Assembly: GCA_034437315.1 (NCBI GenBank)
Contig: DAOTUC010000255.1
Location: 1 to 12,310 of the forward strand
Source: DSAR01 sp034437315
Lineage (GTDB): Bacteria; Chloroflexota; Anaerolineae; B4-G1
DNA length: 12,310 bases
Direction of reading: 5' to 3'
This document shows, piece after piece, positions 6,436 through 12,310 of the stretch. The position numbers and the translations under genes are program-made. Each line of letters begins with the position of its first letter. Within the stretch, counting starts at the first letter, position 1. Below the pieces are notes generated by a model. It was not told where the DNA came from and did no database searches. It saw nothing but the letters and a program-made list of their open reading frames with translations.

Positions 6436-6448
6436 TCGTCCAATAGTC
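6427..6448 (+). repeat. 11-bp tandem duplication across the stop codon
   Basis: GTCCAATAGTC occurs twice in a row, at 6427-6437 and 6438-6448. The first copy contains the TAG stop of the small protein. The second repeats the stop region just downstream and is probably a slippage duplication. Confidence 0.8.
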
Positions 6449-6459
6449 TCTGAATGATA

Positions 6460-6498
6460 AAGGTAAAGCCCCGGAGACGGTCTCCGGGGCTTTACCTT
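6460..6498 (+). terminator. Strong hairpin terminator after the small Cys/His gene
   Basis: There are perfect 19-bp inverted arms (6460-6478 and 6480-6498) around a single base, in practice a stem of about 17 bp with a small loop. The GC core CCCCGGAGAC/GTCTCCGGGG is flanked by A-rich AAGGTAAAG on the left and CTTTACCTT on the right, the usual layout of an intrinsic, potentially bidirectional terminator. It begins 24 bases after the stop of the small gene. The T tract is interrupted, so some read-through into the exporter operon is plausible. Confidence 0.75.
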
Positions 6499-6536
6499 CA
6501 AACTCGCTGTTTATGGAAAGCGTTTATGGAGAGCGT

Positions 6537-8528
6537 ATGAAGCACAAAGCAAATAAATCACCATCCGCGCCGAAGCGCCGCGCAAACGGGCCGGGGAGCA
6601 GCGGCGGAAGACAAAACGCGCCCGGAACGGGCCGTAAAAAAGCAGGCCGAGGCCCAGGTCGCGGCGGCGGCAAGCCCGGGCCTAGCGGTCCGGTGTGGCC
6701 TATTTTGCGCCGGCTGTTACGCTATATGCGACCTCACGCGCTCATCCTCGGCGGCGTCATCCTGGCGGCGCTGGCGACGACCGTCGTCGATCTGGCCCCG
6801 GCGTGGATCATCCGCTGGTCGGTGGACCATTTGATCCTGAGCGGGCAGATAGAAACAATCTGGTGGGCGGCCGGCGGACTGCTGGCCCTCTCACTGCTCC
6901 AGGGCGGGGTCGATTTCGCCCGTCTCTACCTGACCGCTTACACCGGTCAGCGCATCGTCTTCGAAATCCGCAACGCCATCTTCGAACACCTCAGCCGCCT
7001 CTCCTTCTCGTTCTACGACCGCGCGCGCACCGGCGATCTGATGTCGCGCGCCACCGCCGACGTGGACGTGCTGAGCAACTTCTTCGGGCGGGCGGCGGTG
7101 ATCGTGTTGACCAACGTGTTGACCCTCCTCGGCATCCTGGTCGTCCTGCTCGTCTGGGATTGGCGGTTGGGCATGCTGTACGTGTGCGTCCTCCCGCTGA
7201 TTGGGTTGGGTATGTGGGCGTATTCCCGGCGTGTGCGCCCGGCGATGGGCCGGGTGCGGCGTAAAATGGCCGACCTGAGTTCGGCGCTCCAGGAAAACAT
7301 GGCCGGCGTCCTGGTGGTCAAGCTCTTCGGTCGCGAATCGCACGAGCAAAAGCGGATCGACCGCCAGAGCGAGTCCCTTTTCCAGGCTCACCTCCAGACA
7401 GCGCGCGTCAGCGCGTTGTGGATGCCCTACCCCAACGTCGTCATGGGGGTAGCCACCGGCCTGGCGCTCTGGTTTGGCGGGTGGAACGTGATGACCTCGG
7501 TCATCTCGATGGGCGCGTTGATCGGCTTCGTCACCTACATCCAGATGCTCATGCGCCCCATCCGCCAGACGGGGATGATGCTCAACGTCGTGATGCAGGC
7601 GTTAGCCGCTGCGGAACGGGTGTTCGAGGTGCTCGACACACAAGCGGATGTGCAGGACGCCCCCGACGCCTATCCCCTGCCCCCCATTGAAGGGCGCGTG
7701 CGCTTTGAAGGCGTGACCTTCGCCTACACCGCCGGTTTGGACAGCGACGCGGCGGCCCTGCGCGACGTCCATCTGGAGGCCGCGCCGGGCGAAATGACCG
7801 CCCTGGTCGGCCCCTCCGGCGCTGGCAAGAGCACGCTGGTTCATCTCCTGCCACGCTTCTACGATCCACAAAGAGGGCGTATCACGATCGACGGGCACGA
7901 CATTCAGCAGATCACGGTAGAAAGCCTGCGCAACGCGATCGGCATCGCCCTGCAAACGGTCTTTCTCTTCGACGCCTCGATCGGCGAGAATATCGCCTAC
8001 GGCAACCCACACGCCACGCAGAAACAGATCGCATGGGCGGCCGGCATCGTGCAGATGGATGACTTTATCCGCTCGCTCCCGATGGGTTACGGGACGCCGG
8101 TCGGCGAACGCGGCGTGCGGCTCTCCGGCGGACAAAAGCAGCGCATCGCCCTGGCGCGGGTGCTGCTCACCGATCCACGCATCCTGATCCTGGACGAGCC
8201 GACGTCGAGCGTGGACGCCGACACCGAGCGGCGCCTACAGCAGGCGTTGCAAGAGGTGCGCGCCGGGCGGACGGCCTTTGTCATCGCCCACCGCCTGTGG
8301 ACCGTGCAACAGGCCGACCAGATCCTGGTATTGCGCGACGGGCGCATCATCGAACGGGCGCGCGGCGATCAAGCGCGCTCAGCGCACGAGGCATTGCTGG
8401 CGGCGGATGGATTCTACCGCCGGTTGGTCGACCTACAATTTCAGGGTGAGACGTTGAAAGCGCCCCAACCGGCGCAACTCAGCCACGATGAACCCCTCCA
8501 GGGGCATGAGAGAGGAGGCGCACAATGA
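6537..8528 (+). CDS. ABC exporter half-transporter with basic N-terminal extension
   Basis: This is a 663-residue fused permease-ATPase. ATG 6537 is chosen because GGAG (6528-6531) lies five bases upstream. An in-frame ATG at 6513 has no such site and is only 15 bases past the terminator hairpin. Residues 1-52 form a low-complexity Gly/Pro/Lys/Arg tail with 13 Lys/Arg and no acidic residue, unusual for this family. The membrane domain follows (about 60-345). ATPase motifs: Walker A GPSGAGKST (425-433), Q-loop Gln473 in LQTVFLF, VGERG X-loop, LSGGQ (529-533), Walker B ILILDE with Glu554, and H-loop His585. All catalytic residues are present. No C39 peptidase is fused. The stop overlaps the next gene's start (ATGA, 8525-8528), so the two halves are probably translated together and form a heterodimer. 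Substrate unknown. It is first in a four-gene operon. Confidence 0.92.
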   Translation: MKHKANKSPSAPKRRANGPGSSGGRQNAPGTGRKKAGRGPGRGGGKPGPSGPVWPILRRLLRYMRPHALILGGVILAALATTVVDLAPAWIIRWSVDHLILSGQIETIWWAAGGLLALSLLQGGVDFARLYLTAYTGQRIVFEIRNAIFEHLSRLSFSFYDRARTGDLMSRATADVDVLSNFFGRAAVIVLTNVLTLLGILVVLLVWDWRLGMLYVCVLPLIGLGMWAYSRRVRPAMGRVRRKMADLSSALQENMAGVLVVKLFGRESHEQKRIDRQSESLFQAHLQTARVSALWMPYPNVVMGVATGLALWFGGWNVMTSVISMGALIGFVTYIQMLMRPIRQTGMMLNVVMQALAAAERVFEVLDTQADVQDAPDAYPLPPIEGRVRFEGVTFAYTAGLDSDAAALRDVHLEAAPGEMTALVGPSGAGKSTLVHLLPRFYDPQRGRITIDGHDIQQITVESLRNAIGIALQTVFLFDASIGENIAYGNPHATQKQIAWAAGIVQMDDFIRSLPMGYGTPVGERGVRLSGGQKQRIALARVLLTDPRILILDEPTSSVDADTERRLQQALQEVRAGRTAFVIAHRLWTVQQADQILVLRDGRIIERARGDQARSAHEALLAADGFYRRLVDLQFQGETLKAPQPAQLSHDEPLQGHERGGAQ

Positions 8529-10354
8529 CCATTCGCGGTGGATTTATGAGACGCCTTCAGAGCGGGGGCCAAGACGAGACCTTCCGTTTCAACCATTTGG
8601 ACCGGCAGGCGCTCGGGATGCTATGGGCCTACGTGTGGGCCTACAAAGGCCGGTTCTTACTCGCCCTACTGACCATGCTCGTCGTGACAGCGACCACGTT
8701 GAGCATGCCCTATCTATCCAAAGTCGCCGTGGACGTCTACATCGCCCAGGGCGATATGCGCGGTCTGACCATGATCGCGTTGCTCTACCTGGCGTTGAAC
8801 GGCGTGTACTGGCTGGCGATTTACTGGCAAAATTACCTGTCGACCTGGGTGGGCCAGCGCGTCGTCTACGCTATCCGGCGCGACCTGTTCGCGCACGTCC
8901 TGCGCCAGTCGATAGCCTTTTACGAGCAGGAGCGGGTGGGCCAGATCACGTCCCGCCTGACCAATGACGTGAACGCGCTCGCCGAGACCGCATCCAGCGG
9001 CGCGCTGAGCCTGCTCAACGATCTGCTCTCACTGGTCGGCATCATAATCATGATGCTCCTGCTCAACGGGCGCCTGACGCTGGTCACGCTCATCTCGATC
9101 CCGGTCGTGATCGTGAGTATGGGATACCTGGGTAAACAGATGCGCCGCACTTATAGAGAGGTGCAACAGGCCATCGCCGAGGTGAACATCGGCGTCGAGC
9201 AGGGGGTGACCGGGATGCGGGTCGTGCAATCCCTCTCCCGCGAGTCGTTCACCGTGGAACAGTTCGAGAGCCTGAGCCTGCGCAATATGAAGGCCAACCT
9301 GCGGGCCGGGCTGCTCTTCGCCGCCGTCTTTCCCACGATGACCATCACCAATATGCTGGGCGTGGCCCTGGTCCTGGGATACGGCGGCGCGCTGGCCGCT
9401 CAGGGCCTGGTCACCGTCGGCGTCCTGCTGGCTTTTTTCGGTTACGTCCACCGTTTCTTCGGCCCATTGCGCGAACTCAGCCTGGTCTACAATACCTTCC
9501 AGGCGGCGGCGGCCTCATTGGATCGCATCGTCGACTACATGACGCGCGAAGCGCAGGTTCCAGAGCCGGAACACCCCCAGAAACCGGCGGGCGGGTTCCA
9601 GGGCCGCGTCACCTTCGAGGGGGTCACGTTCGGCTACGGCGACGAGCCGGTGTTACACGACATCAACCTCGACGTGCAAGCCGGGGAAACCATCGCCCTG
9701 GTCGGGCCGACCGGCGCGGGCAAGAGCACGCTCGCCCGGCTGCTGGCCCGCCTGCACGACGTGGACCAAGGCGCAGTGCGCATCGACGGCGTGGATGTGC
9801 GACAGATCAGCGCCGGGGATTTGCGCCGGTTGACGACGCTCGTCCCCCAGGACGTGTTCCTCTTTGCCGACACGCTCCGCGAGAACATCCGCTACGGCGA
9901 TCCGGAAGCGAGCGACGCGCAGATCGAGGAGGCCGCCAGGCGAGCCCAGGCGCACGCCTTTATCGCCCAACTGCCGCGCGGTTACGACAGCCAGGCGGGC
10001 GAACTGGGCGCGATGCTATCGGGCGGGCAAAAACAATTGATCGCCTTTGCCCGCGCCCTGCTGGTCGATCCGCGCATCTTGGTGCTGGACGAGGCGACGG
10101 CTAACGTAGACGCCTACACCGAGGCGCAGATCCAGCAAGCGATGGACGAAATCCGCCGCGACCGCACGACGCTCATCATCGCCCACCGCTTCTCCACCTT
10201 GCGCCAGGCGGATCGGATCGTGGTGCTCGACGAAGGACGCATCGTGGGCCAGGGATCGCACGAGGCATTGATCGAGCGCAATCCAACCTACCAACAATTG
10301 TATCACCGCCAATGGGCGATCCCAGATACGTTGCCAGAAAAGGAGGGCGCATAA
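8525..10354 (+). CDS. ABC exporter half-transporter, partner of the preceding gene
   Basis: This 609-residue fused permease-ATPase starts at ATG 8525 with AGGAGG (8513-8518) six bases upstream, and it overlaps the previous stop by four bases. The membrane domain covers about 38-320. The ATPase domain has A-loop Tyr371, Walker A GPTGAGKST (394-402), Q-loop Gln442, LSGGQ (498-502), Walker B ILVLDE with Glu523, and H-loop His554. Both subunits of this pair therefore keep a catalytic Glu and a canonical signature, unlike the minus-strand pair, and both ATP sites should be active. The X-loop reads AGELG where the other three exporters here have VGERG, so the motif that couples the ATPase to the membrane domain has lost its Arg. 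The TAA stop shares one base with the start of the next gene (TAATG), which binds this exporter into the same operon as an ABC-2 system. Confidence 0.92.
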   Translation: MTIRGGFMRRLQSGGQDETFRFNHLDRQALGMLWAYVWAYKGRFLLALLTMLVVTATTLSMPYLSKVAVDVYIAQGDMRGLTMIALLYLALNGVYWLAIYWQNYLSTWVGQRVVYAIRRDLFAHVLRQSIAFYEQERVGQITSRLTNDVNALAETASSGALSLLNDLLSLVGIIIMMLLLNGRLTLVTLISIPVVIVSMGYLGKQMRRTYREVQQAIAEVNIGVEQGVTGMRVVQSLSRESFTVEQFESLSLRNMKANLRAGLLFAAVFPTMTITNMLGVALVLGYGGALAAQGLVTVGVLLAFFGYVHRFFGPLRELSLVYNTFQAAAASLDRIVDYMTREAQVPEPEHPQKPAGGFQGRVTFEGVTFGYGDEPVLHDINLDVQAGETIALVGPTGAGKSTLARLLARLHDVDQGAVRIDGVDVRQISAGDLRRLTTLVPQDVFLFADTLRENIRYGDPEASDAQIEEAARRAQAHAFIAQLPRGYDSQAGELGAMLSGGQKQLIAFARALLVDPRILVLDEATANVDAYTEAQIQQAMDEIRRDRTTLIIAHRFSTLRQADRIVVLDEGRIVGQGSHEALIERNPTYQQLYHRQWAIPDTLPEKEGA

Positions 10355-11283
10355 TGGCTAAATCTACCCCGGCGATTGAGGTCATCGGGTTGACCAAACG
10401 TTACGATCCGGCCGGCGTACTGGCTGTCGACCAGATCGACTTTACAGTACAGCGCGGCGAGGTGTTCGGCTTCCTGGGGCCGAACGGCGCGGGCAAGACG
10501 ACGACCATCCGCATGCTGACCGGCCTGGCTCGGCCCACGTCGGGGCAAGCGCGCGTGCTGGGTCTCGACCTGCAGCGCGACCTATCCCGGATTAAAAAGC
10601 GGGTCGGCGTCGCGCCCGAAATGTCCAACCTCTACGACGAGTTGACCGCGTTCGACAACCTGCGCTTTTCGATGCAGCTTTACGGCGTGCCGAGAAAGGA
10701 GCGCGCGCCCCGCGCCGACGCGCTGCTGGCCCGCTTTCGTCTGGCCGACAAGCGCGACGCGCCCTTCGCCCGCCTCTCGCGGGGCATGAAACGCGCGCTG
10801 ACCATCGCCGCCGCGCTGGCGCACCGCCCGGAGGTCGTGTTCCTGGACGAGCCGACCACCGGCCTGGACGTGGTCAACGCGCGCGGTCTGCGACGGACCA
10901 TCGCCGGGTTACGCGAGGAGGGGGTCACCGTCTTCCTGACCACCCACTACATGGAAGAGGCGGAGCGGTTATGCGACCGCATCGCGCTGCTGGTGGGCGG
11001 CAAGATCGTCGCGCTGGACACGGTCGATGGGCTGAAGGCGCAGGTGCAGGCCAGCGCCGCCGTCGAGATCACGCTGGCTGGCGGCCCCAACGGCGCGGAG
11101 ACCCACCGTCTGACCGGCGAGGACGTATCCGCGACGGTGCGCGCGGCGCTGGACGAGGCCGAACGGGACAACCGGCGTGTGCTGGCGATCAACACCATCC
11201 GCCCGACGTTGGAGGACGCTTTCGTACAACTCACCGGTTTGAGCGTCGATGCTATGCAGGTGGAAAAAGGAAAGGGGCGATAA
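10354..11283 (+). CDS. ABC-2 system ATP-binding protein (DrrA/CcmA type)
   Basis: This 309-residue ATPase has no membrane domain. ATG 10354 is supported by AGGAGG (10341-10346) seven bases upstream and by the TAATG overlap with the previous gene. Motifs are Walker A GPNGAGKTT (42-50), Glu89 in VAPEM at the Q-loop position, signature LSRGM (141-145), Walker B VVFLDE with Glu166, a D-loop GLD, and H-loop His198 in TTHYMEEAERLCDR. The Glu at the Q-loop and the LSRGM signature are recurrent variants in the CcmA/DrrA class of ABC-2 ATPases. A C-terminal region of about 85 residues (from 225) resembles the accessory domain of DrrA-like proteins. The permease follows one base after the stop, so together they should form a complete exporter, probably as a 2+2 assembly. 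Substrates in this class include drugs, polysaccharides, lipids and peptides; which applies here is unknown. Confidence 0.93.
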   Translation: MAKSTPAIEVIGLTKRYDPAGVLAVDQIDFTVQRGEVFGFLGPNGAGKTTTIRMLTGLARPTSGQARVLGLDLQRDLSRIKKRVGVAPEMSNLYDELTAFDNLRFSMQLYGVPRKERAPRADALLARFRLADKRDAPFARLSRGMKRALTIAAALAHRPEVVFLDEPTTGLDVVNARGLRRTIAGLREEGVTVFLTTHYMEEAERLCDRIALLVGGKIVALDTVDGLKAQVQASAAVEITLAGGPNGAETHRLTGEDVSATVRAALDEAERDNRRVLAINTIRPTLEDAFVQLTGLSVDAMQVEKGKGR

Positions 11284-11284
11284 A

Positions 11285-12037
11285 ATGTTGAAAGACGATT
11301 TGCGCGGCATGTGGGCGATTATGCTCAAGGATCTGCGAGCCTATTACCTCAAACCGCCCAACATCAGTTGGGGCATTCTCTTTCCCTTCGCCTTCGTGCT
11401 GGCCTTTGTCATTCGCGACGGCGTCACGCTCGACGGCGCGTCCAACGACCTGGCGAACCTGACGCCGGGCCTCCTGGCCTTGACGTTGCTCTTCAGCGCC
11501 AGCAGCATGGAGGCGATCGTGATCACCTTCGAGCGGCGCATCGGCGCGCTGGAGCGGCTGCTGCTGGCCCCGCTGCGCTTGCCGGCGCTGCTGGCGGGCA
11601 AGCTCCTGGGCGGCGTCGTCTTTGGGCTGGCGACGACGATCGCCGTGCTGCTCGTCGCCCTGCTCATTTTTGGCGTGAGCGGCGTCAACTGGCCCCTGCT
11701 CATCGCGGCGATGATCCTTTCGGCGACGGCGTTTGGCGCGCTGGGCGCGCTAATCTCGGCGGCAGTCAAGGAGGTGTTTGAGGCACAGACGTTGGCCAAC
11801 GCTTTCCGCTTCCCGATGATGTTCCTGGGCGGGGTCTTCACGCCGGTGGCGTCGATGCCGTTGGGGTTGCAGATCGTGGCCCGCGCCCTGCCGCTGACCT
11901 ACGCCGTCGAGGCGTTGGACGCGGCGATGCGGGGCGGCCCGGCGTCGCTGGCGCTGCTCGACCTGACGGTGTTGGCCGGGTTTAGCGCGCTGTTTTTTGG
12001 GCTGGCGGTCCGGGTACTGGCGCGGCGAATAGCGTAG
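11285..12037 (+). CDS. ABC-2 type permease
   Basis: This is a 250-residue integral membrane protein. ATG 11285 is chosen because AGGGG (11273-11277) lies seven bases upstream and the start falls one base after the preceding stop. An in-frame ATG at 11249 would lie inside the ATPase gene. About six hydrophobic segments are seen, at roughly 27-43, 58-80, 100-130, 136-160, 172-195 and 222-245. The cytoplasmic TFERRIGALERLLLAPLR segment (81-98) matches the coupling loop of NodJ/DrrB-like permeases. FLGGVFTPVASMP followed by ALPLTYAVEALD (about 180-212) matches the conserved C-terminal motif of the ABC-2 family. It is the last gene of the operon, and a hairpin follows at 12064. It works with the ATPase just upstream; the substrate cannot be read from sequence. 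Confidence 0.9.
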   Translation: MLKDDLRGMWAIMLKDLRAYYLKPPNISWGILFPFAFVLAFVIRDGVTLDGASNDLANLTPGLLALTLLFSASSMEAIVITFERRIGALERLLLAPLRLPALLAGKLLGGVVFGLATTIAVLLVALLIFGVSGVNWPLLIAAMILSATAFGALGALISAAVKEVFEAQTLANAFRFPMMFLGGVFTPVASMPLGLQIVARALPLTYAVEALDAAMRGGPASLALLDLTVLAGFSALFFGLAVRVLARRIA

Positions 12038-12063
12038 AGAGACGATTAACAAATTCGCTCAGA

Positions 12064-12079
12064 GGCCCGTCCTCGGGCC
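12064..12079 (+). terminator. Candidate terminator of the exporter operon
   Basis: GGCCCG and CGGGCC form a perfect 6-bp stem with loop TCCT, starting 27 bases after the stop of the ABC-2 permease. Downstream sequence is only moderately T-rich (CCCCTTCTTCT from 12088), so this is a weak intrinsic terminator at best. Confidence 0.4.
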
Positions 12080-12119
12080 GATTAGCGCCCCTTCTTCTAC
12101 GTCCCTAAGGGTGGGCGTA

Positions 12120-12134
12120 TGCAAAATTTTTGCA
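12120..12134. repeat. 15-bp AT-rich palindrome
   Basis: TGCAAAA and TTTTGCA flank a single central T, giving a perfect odd-length palindrome in an AT-rich patch. It could be an operator for a gene beyond the window; no such gene is visible. Confidence 0.35.
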
Positions 12135-12310
12135 CAAAAAACGAGAATTTCACAGCATAGGCTCTATCTTGCACGTCTGACAAGTCCATCCTACCCTAGA
12201 ACTCACGATGTTTGGGTTACGATTTCGTTACGAATCGGTTGAGCAGCCTAGATTTCCGCCGCCGTGGTGCGCGCCGCGGCTATCTCCCGTCGGACGTAAC
12301 CGTCAGTTTC

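Larger units (their letters stand above)
12038..12310. other. Intergenic region after the exporter operon
   Basis: These 273 bases hold a GC-rich hairpin (12064-12079) and an AT-rich palindrome (12120-12134). No frame with a supported start is seen. The last 60 bases are open in more than one frame and may be the edge of a neighbouring gene, but nothing identifies it. Confidence 0.6.

Noticed and set aside
12178..12183. Minus-strand -35-like TTGTCA with TATGCT 18 bases away.
   Set aside because: The -10 is weak, and it would transcribe antisense into the permease without a gene to serve.
12248..12310. C-terminal end of a minus-strand gene (20 codons before a TAG at 12250-12248).
   Set aside because: Another minus frame (ending in a TAG nine codons in) and a plus frame from ATG 12208 are equally open; too short to decide.

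Overview
The window looks like a piece of a GC-rich bacterial chromosome. It is most likely from Chloroflexota (Anaerolineae/Caldilineae-like). That placement is an inference from three things: a lipoprotein with a Thr/Pro-rich linker, a secreted multidomain protein ending in a Gly-Gly-Gly/Cys/hydrophobic/basic tail, and paired ABC exporters. No rRNA, tRNA, CRISPR array, transposase or phage gene is visible.

Layout. Bases 1-187 (minus) hold the start of a lipoprotein cut by the window edge. Bases 188-556 are a regulatory region with a good sigma70-type promoter (328-356), a near-perfect palindrome and four 13-bp tandem repeats. They lead into a secreted SGNH-hydrolase-like protein with a carbohydrate-binding-like domain (557-2287, plus). 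Two overlapping minus-strand genes (5948 down to 2317) encode a heterodimeric ABC exporter of the TM287/288 or LmrCD kind, with one degenerate ATP site. A divergent control region (5949-6249) holds a long REPIN-like palindrome and a perfect-consensus promoter. This drives a 61-residue Cys/His-rich repeat protein (6250-6435), which ends in a strong hairpin terminator. Immediately after it comes a tightly coupled plus-strand operon (6537-12037): two further ABC exporter half-transporters, then a DrrA/CcmA-type ATPase and its ABC-2 permease. Bases 12038-12310 contain a candidate terminator and an AT-rich palindrome but no supported gene.

How it may work together. The centre of interest is the small protein at 6250-6435. 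It has two near-identical 18-residue units (C-T-P-E-x-I-Q-E-C-H-G-x-V-Q-x-H-P-C), a consensus promoter, a near-perfect Shine-Dalgarno and its own terminator. It is flanked on both sides by export machinery: in total four type-I exporter half-subunits plus one ABC-2 system. The plus-strand exporter operon has no visible promoter of its own and may depend on read-through past the small gene's terminator. One reading is a metal- or thiol-binding peptide, or an exported Cys-rich (possibly modified) peptide, together with its exporters. No modification enzyme, peptidase or regulator gene is in the window, so substrate and function are unproven.
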